A stretch of 64,000 nt of DNA from the NCBI GenBank assembly GCA_024276495.1, contig JAJRXC010000063.1, positions 50,048 through 114,047 on the forward strand, written 5' to 3'. Position 1 is the stretch's first letter; each line of letters starts with the position of its first letter. Made by a program: the position numbers and the translations under genes. Of this stretch, positions 49,729 to 58,747 are shown piece by piece. A model generated the notes under the pieces. The model worked only from the letters and a program-made list of their open reading frames with translations, had not been told where the DNA came from and did no database searches. The DNA is from Actinomycetes bacterium (GTDB lineage Bacteria > Actinomycetota > Acidimicrobiia > Acidimicrobiales > Aldehydirespiratoraceae).

Positions 49729-50475
49729 GTGACGAATCAGGACATCCGATCAGAGGTACGCGACCGCTACGCCGCAGCCGCCGACGCTGCGAGCTGCTGT
49801 GAGCCGGGGAACGCAGAGGCGTTCGACACGTCCTCCCCGCAGGACTTCGGGACGTGGCTCTATGAGGCAGGTGAGCTCGCCGAGATCCCCGACGGCGCCG
49901 CCCTCGCGGCCCTCGGTTGCGGGAACCCGACCGCCGTCACCGCGCTCGAACCCGGCGACGTCGTGCTCGATCTCGGTTCGGGAGCGGGCATCGACGTCCT
50001 GCTCTCGGCACGGCGGGTCGGCCCGACCGGCTTCGTCTACGGCCTCGACATGACCGAGGAGATGCTCGTGCTCGCCCGCCGACACCGGGACCAGGCGGGA
50101 GCGACCAACGTCGAGTTCCTGAAGGGGGAGATCGAGGACATCCCGCTCGACGACGCGTCGATCGATGTGATCATCTCGAACTGCGTGATCAACCTGTCGG
50201 TCGACAAGCCCGCCGTCCTCGCCGAGATGTTCCGGGTCCTGCGCCCGGGAGGCCGCATCGGCATCGCCGACGTCGTCGCCGACGACGAGCTCTCCGCGAC
50301 CCAGCGCTTGGAGCGGGGCAGCTGGGTCGGCTGCATCGCCGGCGCGCTGAACTTCACCGAGTACCGCTCCGGACTCGAGGCCGTCGGCTTCGCGGACATC
50401 ACGATCGACTCGACACACGCCGTCGCCGACGGCATGCACTCCGCGATCGTCGCGGCCATCAAGCCCGCGGGCTGA
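49729..50475 (+). CDS. arsM: Arsenite S-adenosylmethionine methyltransferase
   Basis: A 248-residue enzyme with SAM motif [17 protein letters not shown] near residue 85. The Cys set expected for As(III) binding is present: CC near residue 24 (ASCCEPG), GCGNPT near 64, ISNCVINLS near 155 and GCIAGALN near 203. ArsM methylates As(III), giving less reactive or volatile forms. The GTG start has GAGGAG upstream. The gene is paired with a divergent arsR and two operators. There is no arsB, acr3 or arsC in the window, so methylation appears to be the local arsenic response. Confidence 0.93.
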   Translation: MTNQDIRSEVRDRYAAAADAASCCEPGNAEAFDTSSPQDFGTWLYEAGELAEIPDGAALAALGCGNPTAVTALEPGDVVLDLGSGAGIDVLLSARRVGPTGFVYGLDMTEEMLVLARRHRDQAGATNVEFLKGEIEDIPLDDASIDVIISNCVINLSVDKPAVLAEMFRVLRPGGRIGIADVVADDELSATQRLERGSWVGCIAGALNFTEYRSGLEAVGFADITIDSTHAVADGMHSAIVAAIKPAG

Positions 50476-50501
50476 GGTCGTCGGCGCCCGGGCGGGGTGG
50501 G

Positions 50502-51317
50502 TCAGGGGAGGTCGGCGAGGAACGCGACCACCTCGTCGATCACCGCGGCGCCGATCATCAACGCGGCGTCGTTGTGATCGGCGCCTTCGACGGCCACGAA
50601 GCGCTTCGGGCCGGGGGCAACATCGTGGATGTCCCTGCTCTGGGAGATCGGCACGATGGTGTCACGGGTTCCGGCGATCACGAGCACCGGGACGTCGACG
50701 CCCAGGATCCACTCGATGCTCGGGTAGCGGTCCCGCAGCAGCCCGGTCGGCAGGAACGGGTAGTGGACGGCGGCGACGTCGGAGAGGGAGGTGAACGGGG
50801 ACCGCAGGATCAGTCCGGCGGGGGGCGTCGTGCTCGAGACCCCTGTCGCCACCGCGGCGCCGAGGGACTCCCCGAAGTACACGATGCGGTCGGGGTCGAC
50901 GTCGGGCCGGGATGTCACGTACTCGATGGCGGCGCGACCATCCTCGAGGAGGCCCTCCTGCGACGGGCTCCCCGGGTTGCCCCCGTACCCGCGGTAGTCC
51001 ACCAGGAGCACGTTGTGGCCCGCGGCGGCGATCCGCTCGGCGATCGGGAAGCGGTCGGCGCGGTTCCCACCGTTGCCGTGGAACAGGACCACCGTCGCTC
51101 CTCCCGTTCCCCGTGCAGCCGGGACCATCCACGCCGCGAGCGTCAACCCGTCACGGGTCGGGAACGACACCTCCTCGATGTGCTCCGACACGAGCGCGGC
51201 GGGGGGAACGGATCGGGTGGGGAAGTAGATGAGCTTGCGCTGTGCCGCCCACAGCATCACGATCGCCGTCCCCGCCACGGCTCCAACGACGAGAACACCG
51301 GTCACGGCCCGTCGCAT
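50502..51317 (-). CDS. Membrane-anchored alpha/beta hydrolase (BEM46/FrsA-like)
   Basis: A 271-residue hydrolase with an N-terminal membrane anchor (about 5-24). The oxyanion region is FHGNGGNRADR, the nucleophile elbow GESLGAAVATG, and the likely acid and base are in AGTRDTIVP and EGADHNDA. YRGYGGNPGSPSQEGLLED is characteristic of the BEM46/ABHD13-like group, which includes thioesterase- and lipase-like enzymes. The substrate is unknown. It is convergent with arsM and divergent from the VOC-family gene. Confidence 0.85.
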   Translation of the reverse strand: MRRAVTGVLVVGAVAGTAIVMLWAAQRKLIYFPTRSVPPAALVSEHIEEVSFPTRDGLTLAAWMVPAARGTGGATVVLFHGNGGNRADRFPIAERIAAAGHNVLLVDYRGYGGNPGSPSQEGLLEDGRAAIEYVTSRPDVDPDRIVYFGESLGAAVATGVSSTTPPAGLILRSPFTSLSDVAAVHYPFLPTGLLRDRYPSIEWILGVDVPVLVIAGTRDTIVPISQSRDIHDVAPGPKRFVAVEGADHNDAALMIGAAVIDEVVAFLADLP

Positions 51318-51379
51318 CGGGCACGTTCACACGACGACCGCTCCAAGGCGGCGACACATCCCATGCGGCAAGGATGTCA

Positions 51380-51395
51380 CACGGAGCCCTCCGTG
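51380..51395. other. Perfect 7-bp inverted repeat in a divergent intergenic region
   Basis: CACGGAG and CTCCGTG are separated by two bases, between the hydrolase gene (minus) and the VOC gene (plus). It is positioned like an operator and upstream of the TACCGT box at 51419-51424. Confidence 0.35.
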
Positions 51396-51418
51396 CCAAC
51401 CGGCCGTCTTCGCTCCGC

Positions 51419-51424
51419 TACCGT
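51419..51424 (+). promoter_or_regulatory. Candidate -10 box TACCGT (VOC-family gene)
   Basis: TACCGT is followed by a leader of about 22 bases carrying GGGAGAG before the GTG start at 51454. Confidence 0.45.
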
Positions 51425-51453
51425 AGAGGCCCCCCAACCCGGGAGAGACATCG

Positions 51454-52077
51454 GTGCTCCCCATCGTCGATCATCTCGTCTACGCCTCGCCCGACCTCGA
51501 CGCGGGGATCGCGTTCATCGAGCACCTACTCGGCTGTGAGGTCGCCCCGGGTGGCAGGCACGAAGGCTGGGGTACACGCAACGCCCTCGTCTCCCTCGGC
51601 CCGGCAACCTATCTCGAGATCATCGGTCCCGACCCGGATTCGACGACCGGCGAGCCTCCGCTCCTCTTCGGCATCGACCGGCTCGATCGGCCACGGGTGG
51701 TCACGTGGGCGGCGAAGGGAACCGACCTCGCCGGGGCCGTGGGCACGGCCCGGGCTTCCGGGATCGACCTCGGTCCCGTCACACCCGGGAGCAGGACGCT
51801 TCCCGACGGCACGGTGCTCGAGTGGCAGCTGACGTCGCCGTTCGCGGATCGTTTCGACGGTGTCGTCCCGTTCCTCATCGACTGGGGCGATAGCCCGCAT
51901 CCCGCCGCGGCGCTCCCCGCGGCGTGCGAGCTCATCGACCTGACCCTCGAGCACCCCGACACCCGCGCCGGCGCCGCTCTGCGGGCCGTCGGCATCCCGA
52001 TGGACGTCGCCGCCGCGGAGACGGCGACGATCACCGCGGCGATCCGCACCCCCACGCGCACCGTCGCGCTCACCTGA
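51454..52077 (+). CDS. VOC-superfamily (glyoxalase-like) protein
   Basis: A 207-residue protein beginning at GTG. IVDHLVYASPDLDAGIAFIEHLLGCEVAPGGRHEGWGTRNALVSLGPATYLEIIGPD is the glyoxalase-like (PF13468-type) domain, with His and Glu positioned as metal ligands. A second beta-alpha-beta module follows (ADRFDGVVPFLIDWGDSPHPAAALP). Many members of this subfamily lack a known reaction. The gene stands alone; its nearest downstream neighbour is convergent. Confidence 0.8.
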   Translation: MLPIVDHLVYASPDLDAGIAFIEHLLGCEVAPGGRHEGWGTRNALVSLGPATYLEIIGPDPDSTTGEPPLLFGIDRLDRPRVVTWAAKGTDLAGAVGTARASGIDLGPVTPGSRTLPDGTVLEWQLTSPFADRFDGVVPFLIDWGDSPHPAAALPAACELIDLTLEHPDTRAGAALRAVGIPMDVAAAETATITAAIRTPTRTVALT

Positions 52078-52170
52078 CCGCCTCGGGCCCCGATCCGCGG
52101 GAACCTCGCGCACACGGTCCAGGCGCCGCGCACACGCCCGGGGTGAGGTCGTCGACGCGGGTGAGGCCGT

Positions 52171-53880
52171 TCAGGCGTAGAGGGCGGCGAGCTCGTCGGG
52201 GAAGTGCCCGAGCACGACGCTACGGACGATCGAACCGTCCGGGGCCCGCTCACCTCTCTCGGCCGACAACGGACGGGGCAACAGGGCGACCCTGCGGATC
52301 TGCTCGGCCCTGGCGAACCTCCGGTTCACCTGCTTGACGACGGACCGTGCGTGGGCGAGCGCGGCGTCGGGGTCCCCGGCGAGGTCCCCCGCCACGGCGA
52401 TCAGGACGCCGAGCTGGTCGTACCCGTCCCCGACGACGACCGCGTCGGCGACCTGCGGGTCCCGTTCGAGGAGCGGCTCGATGGCGCCCGGGTCGACGTT
52501 CTTGCCCCCCGAGGTGATCACGATGTCCTTGATCCTGCCCGTGACGGTGAGGAACCCGTCGTCGTCCAGGGTCCCGACGTCGCCGGTGTGCAGCCACCCG
52601 TCGCGCAGGGCCCGGGCGGTCGCGGCGTCGTCGTCGAGGTACCGCGAGAACACGCTGCGGCCCCGCAACAGGATCTCCCCGTCGTCAGCGAGGGACAGCT
52701 CGACCCCGGGCATCGGGTGCCCCACGGTCCCGTACCGGGTCCGACCCTCCCGGGTGACGACCGAGGGGCCCGTGGCCTCGGACAGGCCGTAGACCTCCCG
52801 GATCACGACGTCGATGCCCGAGAAGTACTCGAGCATGTCGGGGTCGGCCGAGACGGCACCACAGAACGCGAGCCGTGATTTCTCGAACCCCATGGCGCGC
52901 TTGACTCGATCGGAGAAGATCCGCCGGGCGAGCGCCGCAGACGCCTTCCCGAAGACGGAGCGGCCCCGTCCGGCGTTGCGAGCGGCGATGTCGGCGCGGT
53001 TGGCACGCATCGCCCATCGGGCGAGCCGGCGCCGGAACCCTTCGAGGCCGTCGATCTGCTTCCGCAGCGCCCGCTCGAACCCCGCCCACACCAGCGGGAC
53101 GCCGAAGAAGATGGACGGCTGGATGTCGGGAAGGTCGTTGCGGACGCGCCCGAGGGACTGTGCGAACGCCACCGGGTACCCGACGTGGGCGGGTGCGAGG
53201 ATCGTGAAGATCTGCTCCGCGATGTGCGACAGCGGGAGGTACGACAGGGCGCTGTCGCTGCGCGTGACGTCGAACAGCTCCACCGAGGAGTGCCCGGCGA
53301 ACACGAGGTTGTCGTGGGTCAGCACGACGCCTGCGGGCTCCCCGAACCCGGCGGCGGTGAAGATCAGAGCTCCGTCGTCCTGGGGCCGGAGCGCATCGAG
53401 GCGCTCCTCCACCGCCTCGTCACCGACGGCCTCTCCCCGTTCGAGGAACGTCCCCCACCCGATCGCGTCTCCTCCGGCGTCATCGACGCCGACGACGAGA
53501 CCGAGGAAGGGGTGGGCCGCGACGTCGATCATCGCGACGTGCGCTGCGGTCTGCGCGAGGACCACCCGCGCCCGGGACCGATCGAGGAGGTCGGCGACCT
53601 CGTGGGATGAGCTCGCGTAGTAGATGCCGACGGGGACCGCCCCGACGGCCATCGCCGCGACGTCGAAGACCACCCACTCGGTCGTGTTGTACGACAGGAT
53701 CGCGACCCGATCGCCGGGCTCGACCCCCGAGGCGATCAGCGCGGCGGCACATCTCCGGACGGCGCTCCCGTACCCGGCCCAGGTCGTCGTCTCCCATCGG
53801 TCACCGATCCGGTGCAGATGCGCCGGGGCGTCGGGGATGCGCCGTGCGTTCGCCAGCACGAGATGCGGGATGGTGTCCAC
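52171..53880 (-). CDS. Acyl-CoA-ligase-like (FadD15-type) protein with degraded ATP motifs
   Basis: About 569 residues with the ANL-fold layout of FadD15-like long-chain ligases: SYNTTEWVVFDVAAMAVGAV, SYLPLSHIAEQIF, YGLSEATGPS and DDGFLTVTGRIKDIVITSGGKNVDP. The ATP-phosphate loop, normally YTSGTTGxPKG, reads FTAAGFGEPAGVVLTH, with no Thr/Ser-Gly-Thr-Thr and no Lys. The C-terminal catalytic Lys region (usually TxxLKxxR) reads PDGSIVRSVV. The protein may be catalytically altered or inactive. The GTG at 53880 is preferred because a TACCGT box lies 9 bases upstream; a longer GTG version would start at 53910. Confidence 0.82.
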   Translation of the reverse strand: MDTIPHLVLANARRIPDAPAHLHRIGDRWETTTWAGYGSAVRRCAAALIASGVEPGDRVAILSYNTTEWVVFDVAAMAVGAVPVGIYYASSSHEVADLLDRSRARVVLAQTAAHVAMIDVAAHPFLGLVVGVDDAGGDAIGWGTFLERGEAVGDEAVEERLDALRPQDDGALIFTAAGFGEPAGVVLTHDNLVFAGHSSVELFDVTRSDSALSYLPLSHIAEQIFTILAPAHVGYPVAFAQSLGRVRNDLPDIQPSIFFGVPLVWAGFERALRKQIDGLEGFRRRLARWAMRANRADIAARNAGRGRSVFGKASAALARRIFSDRVKRAMGFEKSRLAFCGAVSADPDMLEYFSGIDVVIREVYGLSEATGPSVVTREGRTRYGTVGHPMPGVELSLADDGEILLRGRSVFSRYLDDDAATARALRDGWLHTGDVGTLDDDGFLTVTGRIKDIVITSGGKNVDPGAIEPLLERDPQVADAVVVGDGYDQLGVLIAVAGDLAGDPDAALAHARSVVKQVNRRFARAEQIRRVALLPRPLSAERGERAPDGSIVRSVVLGHFPDELAALYA

Positions 53881-53889
53881 GGGGTCTCC

Positions 53890-53895
53890 ACGGTA
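53890..53895 (-). promoter_or_regulatory. Candidate -10 box TACCGT (ligase-like gene)
   Basis: TACCGT on the minus strand ends 9 bases before the GTG at 53880. The 160 bases upstream hold no gene, only this box and a hairpin. Confidence 0.4.
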
Positions 53896-53979
53896 CGAGG
53901 GATCCGGCACGCGGCGGTTCGCGCCGTGCCGTGTCGATGCGGCATCCTACCGGCACCCCGCCGTCCTACCAAAGCGCCC

Positions 53980-53996
53980 ATCACGGCAGCCGTGAT
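53980..53996 (-). terminator. Candidate terminator after the kinase-like gene
   Basis: ATCACGG and CCGTGAT form a perfect 7-bp stem with a 3-base loop, about 60 bases past the stop of the minus-strand kinase gene. No T-run follows. Confidence 0.4.
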
Positions 53997-54056
53997 CGGC
54001 GCCGTCTCGCGACGCGTCTCCGTCTCGACGCTGCGCGGGCGGTCTACCGGGCGTCG

Positions 54057-54932
54057 TCAGCGATCCGGAAGCAGGTCGAAGAGACCCTCGGCGAACTCGA
54101 GGTAGTCGAACCCCTCGACGCCTCCGCGCGTCTGCACGAGGGACCACACGACGTTCCAGCACACCACGACACGGATCATGTCGTCGAGCTGGGATCTCCG
54201 CACCGGTTCGAACCGACCGAAGTAGGCCTCGATGAGGAGGTCCCGGCCGGCGTCATCGAGGACGTACCCGATCGAGGCGAGGTCGTACATGCGATCGCCC
54301 ATCCCTGCGTACTCCCAGTCGATCATCCACAGCGTCGAACCGTCGTCGAGGAAGTTGAGGTGGTACGGGTCGTTGTGGCACAGCACGAGGTCGGACGCCG
54401 GTGCCGGTGATCGACGGGTCTCGATGCCCGCCACGCGCTCGAGGAGCGTCTCGAGGGCCTCCGGCCGTCGTGTGCCCCGTGCGTCGACGATCTCGAGCCA
54501 CCGGCGAACGTCGGTGTACGGGTCGAACACACCGGCGATCGGGGCGAGGTCGTGCACTCCGGCGAGGCACCTCGCGAGCCTCGGGATCATCGCGGGCGAG
54601 GTGAACTCCGCGACGGTGGGCGGTTCGGCATCGGACAGGTACCGGGTGACCATGTGCCCCTCAGGCTGGGTGAACAGCACCACCTCGGGGGCGATCCCTG
54701 CAGCTTCGGCGCGGCGCATCGCCGCCTCCTCCGTGGCGCGATCGGCGACGAGCACCGAGCCGTTGTCACCGATGATCCGCACCACGAACCGGTGGCCGTC
54801 GGCGTCGACGAGGTAGTTCGTGTTCGTCAGGCCACCCTCGAGCCGCCGGACCGCCACGCGGTCGGCCCCCGCGATCGGCGGCACGCGGGCGACGACGGCA
54901 TCGAACTCGAGCTGGTCTTTCGGGAGCACCAC
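54057..54932 (-). CDS. Aminoglycoside-phosphotransferase/choline-kinase-fold protein
   Basis: About 291 residues. GGLTNTNYLVDADGHRFVVRI is the nucleotide-binding N-lobe, and CHNDPYHLNFLDDG with MIDWEYAGMGDRMYDLASIG gives the catalytic His-Asn-Asp and the DxD-like metal site (here IDWEY). The pattern is closest to choline/ethanolamine kinase-like and LicA/CotS proteins, so an amino alcohol or a small sugar is a likely acceptor; antibiotic resistance is less likely. The GTG at 54932 lies 8 bases after a TAGGAT box. It is divergent from the V-ATPase operon. Confidence 0.8.
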   Translation of the reverse strand: MVLPKDQLEFDAVVARVPPIAGADRVAVRRLEGGLTNTNYLVDADGHRFVVRIIGDNGSVLVADRATEEAAMRRAEAAGIAPEVVLFTQPEGHMVTRYLSDAEPPTVAEFTSPAMIPRLARCLAGVHDLAPIAGVFDPYTDVRRWLEIVDARGTRRPEALETLLERVAGIETRRSPAPASDLVLCHNDPYHLNFLDDGSTLWMIDWEYAGMGDRMYDLASIGYVLDDAGRDLLIEAYFGRFEPVRRSQLDDMIRVVVCWNVVWSLVQTRGGVEGFDYLEFAEGLFDLLPDR

Positions 54933-54940
54933 GATGCTCG

Positions 54941-54946
54941 ATCCTA
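54941..54946 (-). promoter_or_regulatory. Candidate -10 box TAGGAT (kinase-like gene)
   Basis: TAGGAT on the minus strand ends 8 bases before the GTG at 54932 and 11 before a second GTG. Confidence 0.45.
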
Positions 54947-55015
54947 CCCGCACGACGCCGCCCCGACCGGCACCGGCTGTTACCTCCGGCACTACCCGCG
55001 GCAGGTCACGCCGTG

Positions 55016-55021
55016 TACAAT
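55016..55021 (+). promoter_or_regulatory. -10 box TACAAT for the V/A-ATPase operon
   Basis: TACAAT is the only good -10 match before the operon; the leader to the ATG at 55052 is about 24-30 bases. No standard -35 is evident, and no other promoter is visible inside the operon. Confidence 0.5.
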
Positions 55022-55051
55022 TTCGGTGCGGCGAAGGATCAGCGACCAGCC

Positions 55052-55693
55052 ATGACGCAGGTGACCGCGACCCGTTCCGAGCTGCTCGCCAGGCGTGCCG
55101 AGATCACCCTGGCCGAGCTGGGGAGAGACGTGTTGCGTCAGAAGCGTGACCAGCTCATGGCGGAGTTCCGCAAGCTCGCCGACGTCGTGCTCGAGGGTGG
55201 CGACGCCCTCGAACGAGCCACGTTCGACGCCCGTCGGGCGCTGGCGTTCGCCAACGGGTCGCTGGGGCCCGAGGTCGTCGCCGGCGCAGCACTCGCCACA
55301 CGACCGGAGCTGTCCCTGCTTGCCGGCACCACCACGGTGATGGGCATCCGCTTCCCCGACATCGAGTACGACACGGTCGCCCGGCCCCGCACCCAGCGCG
55401 GCTACGCACTCGAGGTGACCGACCCGCACATCGATCGCGTCGCCGGGTCCTTCGAGACCGTCGTGGACGTCATCCTTCGCCTGGCCTCCGACGAGCTCCG
55501 CCTGCGCCGCCTCGTCGAGGAGATCGGGTCCACGACGCGCAGGCTCAACGCACTCGAGTGGGTGGTCATCCCGCGCCTCGAGGCCGACCGAGCATGGATC
55601 CAGACGGTGCTCGAGGAGCGTGAACGCCAGGACCTCTTCCGGCTCAAGCGGTTCACGGCGCGACGTGACGCCCGATCGGAGGTGACGACATGA
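55052..55693 (+). CDS. ntpD: V/A-type ATPase subunit D
   Basis: A 213-residue protein forming the central rotor stalk. The C-terminal segment TTRRLNALEWVVIPRLEADRAWIQTVLEERERQDLFRLKRF is the family signature, flanking a long antiparallel coiled coil. In most bacterial V/A-ATPase operons subunit D follows B at the 3' end; here it is the first gene, which would place the rotor shaft at the start of the message. The stop overlaps the next start by an ATGA junction. The ATG at 55052 is chosen because upstream residues would fall between the -10 box and the RNA start. Confidence 0.93.
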   Translation: MTQVTATRSELLARRAEITLAELGRDVLRQKRDQLMAEFRKLADVVLEGGDALERATFDARRALAFANGSLGPEVVAGAALATRPELSLLAGTTTVMGIRFPDIEYDTVARPRTQRGYALEVTDPHIDRVAGSFETVVDVILRLASDELRLRRLVEEIGSTTRRLNALEWVVIPRLEADRAWIQTVLEERERQDLFRLKRFTARRDARSEVTT

Positions 55694-56025
55694 CCTCGTC
55701 GTCCGGGGAGGTCCTCGGCGCCATCCGAAGCCTCGAACGCGAGTCGCTCGAACGGGTCGAGGCTGCTCGCCGCGAGGCCGCGGCGCTCGTCGCGGCGGCG
55801 AACGAGAACGCCGAAGCCGTGGTGGAGCGGGCCCGTCGGCGCGCGGCGCGCGAAGCCGGGGCGCTCCGTGAGCGGATCCTGGCCGCCGCACACGCCGAGG
55901 CGGAGTCGATCAGGGCCGGAGCGGGGACGCGGATCGAGCAACTCGGCGCCACCGCAAAGCAGCGCCGCGACGCCGACGTCGACCGGATGGTCGCCGTCGT
56001 CGCCTCACGGCGCAGGGAGGGGTGA
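55690..56025 (+). CDS. V/A-type ATPase peripheral-stalk subunit (G/H)
   Basis: A 111-residue, almost fully helical protein with an Ala/Glu/Arg heptad pattern throughout, as expected for the G (H) subunit that pairs with E in the peripheral stalks. Similarity alone would be weak; the position, directly before subunit I as in Thermus-type operons, supports the call. The ATG overlaps the subunit D stop. Confidence 0.82.
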   Translation: MTSSSGEVLGAIRSLERESLERVEAARREAAALVAAANENAEAVVERARRRAAREAGALRERILAAAHAEAESIRAGAGTRIEQLGATAKQRRDADVDRMVAVVASRRREG

Positions 56026-56028
56026 CCC

Positions 56029-57918
56029 GTGCTCGAACCCATGGTGAAGGTCCACCTCCTCGGGCACCGGCGCCATCTCGACGCCGCGCTCGCACTGCTC
56101 CACCGCCTACAGGTGCTCCAGATCATCGACGTCACCGACGACCCGACCGTGCCGCTCGCCCCGTTCGCGCTCGACGAGGGACGCCTCGAGGAGGTCGAGA
56201 GCCTGCGGTACCTTCGGACGCGGCTCGAGTCCCTCCTCCGGCTCCTCCCCGCTCCCCCGGCCGAGCCCGACCGACCGGTCCGCGTCGACCTCGATCGTGT
56301 CCGGCGCGATCTCGATGCGCTCACGCCGAGCATCGAGGAGTCGGTGCGCCACCTCGATGCCCTCGTCAACGAGTTCGAGACCCTTCCCCGCTACCTCGAG
56401 TCGCTCCGAAGGCTGCTCCCCCTCGTTCCCGAGCTCACCGATCTCCACCGGTACGAGACCGCCGCACTGCTCATCGATCGCCGCTACGGCGAGGTGCTCC
56501 GCGAGCTCGGCGCCGAGCTGACCCAGTCCCTCGGTGGGAACTTCGAGATCATCTCGGGCAACGTGGACGACACCACCATCGGCGCCGTTCTGGTGTTCCC
56601 ACGCACCGAGTCCGACCTGGTGCAGGCCACACTCGGGCGCGAGCAGCTCAGTCGGGTTCGTCTTCCACACCGGTTCACCGGCATGCCGTTCCGTGAGGCC
56701 ATCGCTGCGATGACCCGTAGGCTCGACGAGTTGCCCGCCGAGATCGACGTCGCCCGCACGGCCATCGCGGCGATGGTCGAGCCGCGCGGCGAGTGGATCG
56801 TCGCGGTGCGTTCCATCGACGAACGGCTCGAACGCCTCGAGGCGGTCAGGCATCTCGGCGTCACCACCCACACGTTCGCGCTCTCGGGTTGGGTTCCGGA
56901 GTCGGATCTCGCCACGCTCGAGGCCGCGGTGGCACACGACCTCGGCAACGAGGTCGTGCTCGTGGGAGCGCCCCCGACGGACCACGACGAGCCCCCCGTC
57001 CTGATGCGGAACCGGGGCCCCGCCCGCTGGTTCGAGCCCCTCGTCCGGTTGCTCGACGTCCCGAGGCCCGGATCGATCGATCCGACGTGGCTCATGGCGC
57101 TGTTCCTTCCCCTCTTCTTCGGCATCATGCTCGGCGACGTCGTGTACGGTGTCGCCCTCGCCGCGATCGGGGTGTGGCTCGGACGCCGGTTCGGCCCCCG
57201 GTCGGCGACGATCGCCGACGTCGGGAAGGTGATGGTGGTCTTCGCCGGCTGGACGATCGTGTGGGGCGTGGTCTACGGGGAGTACCTCGGCGATCTCGGC
57301 CGTCGCCTCCTGGGGATCGAACCGGTCTGGATCGATCGCGAGGAGGCCCTCGTGCCGCTGCTCCTCTTCTCCCTCGCCATCGGCGTGGGTCACGTCTCGC
57401 TCGGCGTCGTCCTCGGCATCTGGTGTTCCGCACGGTCGGGGAAGCACCGCGAGCTGACGGAGCGGGTCGCCCTGCTCGTAGCGATGACCGGTCTCTTCGC
57501 GGTGACCGGGATCATCGCAGGGCTGATCCCCGACGGGGCGATGACGCCGGCGGTCGCAGGCGTGATCGTCGGGCTCGTCGTGATGATGTGGGCCGGTGGC
57601 GGCATGGGTCTCCTCCTCGGCCCACTCGACTTGCTCGGAACGATCGGCAACGTCCTGTCGTATCTGCGTATCGCAGCCATCGGCCTCGCATCGGTGTACC
57701 TCGCGCGTGTCGCGAACGAGCTCGGTGCAGCCGCCCCGCTGCTGATCGGGCTCATCGTCGCGACCCTCTTCCACACGCTGAACCTCGCACTCGGGGCGTT
57801 CAGCCCGACCATCCAGTCGCTGCGACTCCACTACGTCGAGTTCTTCAGCAAGTTCTACGAGCCGGGCGGGAAGGAGTTCAACCCGTTCGGCGACTCCGAC
57901 GTCATCACAGGTCCCTGA
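56029..57918 (+). CDS. ntpI: V/A-type ATPase membrane subunit I (a)
   Basis: A 629-residue protein with a cytoplasmic N-terminal half (about 1-330) and about seven membrane helices. LFLPLFFGIMLGDVVYG begins the membrane domain, and NVLSYLRIAAIGLASVYLA holds the conserved Arg of the ion half-channel. HTLNLALGAFSPTIQSLRLHYVEFFSKFYEPGGKEF is the usual C-terminus. It carries ions between the half-channels and the K ring. It starts 3 bases after the G/H stop and ends 15 bases before K. Confidence 0.93.
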   Translation: MLEPMVKVHLLGHRRHLDAALALLHRLQVLQIIDVTDDPTVPLAPFALDEGRLEEVESLRYLRTRLESLLRLLPAPPAEPDRPVRVDLDRVRRDLDALTPSIEESVRHLDALVNEFETLPRYLESLRRLLPLVPELTDLHRYETAALLIDRRYGEVLRELGAELTQSLGGNFEIISGNVDDTTIGAVLVFPRTESDLVQATLGREQLSRVRLPHRFTGMPFREAIAAMTRRLDELPAEIDVARTAIAAMVEPRGEWIVAVRSIDERLERLEAVRHLGVTTHTFALSGWVPESDLATLEAAVAHDLGNEVVLVGAPPTDHDEPPVLMRNRGPARWFEPLVRLLDVPRPGSIDPTWLMALFLPLFFGIMLGDVVYGVALAAIGVWLGRRFGPRSATIADVGKVMVVFAGWTIVWGVVYGEYLGDLGRRLLGIEPVWIDREEALVPLLLFSLAIGVGHVSLGVVLGIWCSARSGKHRELTERVALLVAMTGLFAVTGIIAGLIPDGAMTPAVAGVIVGLVVMMWAGGGMGLLLGPLDLLGTIGNVLSYLRIAAIGLASVYLARVANELGAAAPLLIGLIVATLFHTLNLALGAFSPTIQSLRLHYVEFFSKFYEPGGKEFNPFGDSDVITGP

Positions 57919-57933
57919 GAGAAAGGAGCCATC

Positions 57934-58155
57934 ATGGAGCTTGGACTGCTGGCCATCGGAGCCGGGCTCGCGGTCGGCCTCGCCGCCATCGCCACAGGCC
58001 TGGCACAGGCGAGGATCGGATCGGCCGGGATCGGGGCGATCACGGAGAAGCCGGAGCTCGCAGGGCGGGTCATCCTCCTGCTCGCCATCCCCGAGACGCT
58101 GGTCATCCTCGGGTTCGCCGTTGCGGCCATGATCATCATCCTCCTCGGAGAGTGA
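57934..58155 (+). CDS. ntpK: V/A-type ATPase proteolipid subunit K (c)
   Basis: A 73-residue hairpin of two helices, the short form found in prokaryotic V/A-ATPases. The ion-binding Glu is Glu54 in AIPETLVILG; helix 1 has GLAAIATGLAQARIGSAG with Gln25 at the level of the binding site. The Gln plus the Thr after the Glu leave open sodium rather than proton coupling, but the sequence alone does not settle this. The ribosome-binding site GAAAGGAG lies before the ATG. The next gene starts 1 base after the stop. Confidence 0.93.
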   Translation: MELGLLAIGAGLAVGLAAIATGLAQARIGSAGIGAITEKPELAGRVILLLAIPETLVILGFAVAAMIIILLGE

Positions 58156-58156
58156 T

Positions 58157-58747
58157 GTGAGTCTCGAGGACATCCTCGCAGCGATCCGGGCGGACACCGA
58201 CGCGGAGGTCGCCGCGGTGCTCGCCCGTGCCCGCGACGAGGTGTCCGCCATCGAGGAGCGGGCACGGCGCGACGGTGAGCGGGAAGCGGCCGACATCGTC
58301 CGGGTTGCCGGGGAGGCTGCCTCCGGGGAGGCCGACAGGATCGTGATCCGGGCCCGCAGCGATGTGCGGCGGCTCGTTGCGGACGCCGTCGAGACCGAGT
58401 ACCGGGTGACGCTCGACCGGCTCGGGGAGGAACTGGATCGGATCCGCTCGACGCCCCGATATCGCGAGGTGCTCGGCATGCTCCTGCAGGAGGCGCTCGA
58501 ACGCCTCCCCGAGGCGAGCGTCGTGCTGGTCGACCCCCGGGATGCGTCGCTCGTCACCGAGTTGCTCGGCGACGGCGATTCGCTGCCGCGCATCGATGCG
58601 TCGCTCGTCACCATGGGAGGCGTGTCGGTCGCCACCGACGACGGGCGTCGTGTGCGCAACACGTTCGAGGTTCGGACGCAGCGCGCCGACGGCGTGTTGC
58701 GCACCATCGCCGCCGGGCACCTCTCCGTCGAAGGGAGCGCGTCGTGA
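58157..58747 (+). CDS. ntpE: V/A-type ATPase subunit E
   Basis: A 196-residue protein with a long N-terminal coiled coil (about 1-100, with alternating Glu/Arg/Ala) and a globular C-terminal domain containing GVSVATDDGRRVRNTFEVRTQRADGVLRTIAAG, the family pattern. It forms the peripheral stalk with G/H and binds the catalytic head. Its start codon GTG lies 1 base after the K stop. Its stop overlaps the GTG of subunit C. Confidence 0.9.
   Translation: MSLEDILAAIRADTDAEVAAVLARARDEVSAIEERARRDGEREAADIVRVAGEAASGEADRIVIRARSDVRRLVADAVETEYRVTLDRLGEELDRIRSTPRYREVLGMLLQEALERLPEASVVLVDPRDASLVTELLGDGDSLPRIDASLVTMGGVSVATDDGRRVRNTFEVRTQRADGVLRTIAAGHLSVEGSAS

Noticed and set aside
54057..54932. Aminoglycoside resistance gene
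   Set aside because: The kinase fold is shared, but the motifs are closer to choline/ethanolamine-kinase-like proteins and there is no resistance context.
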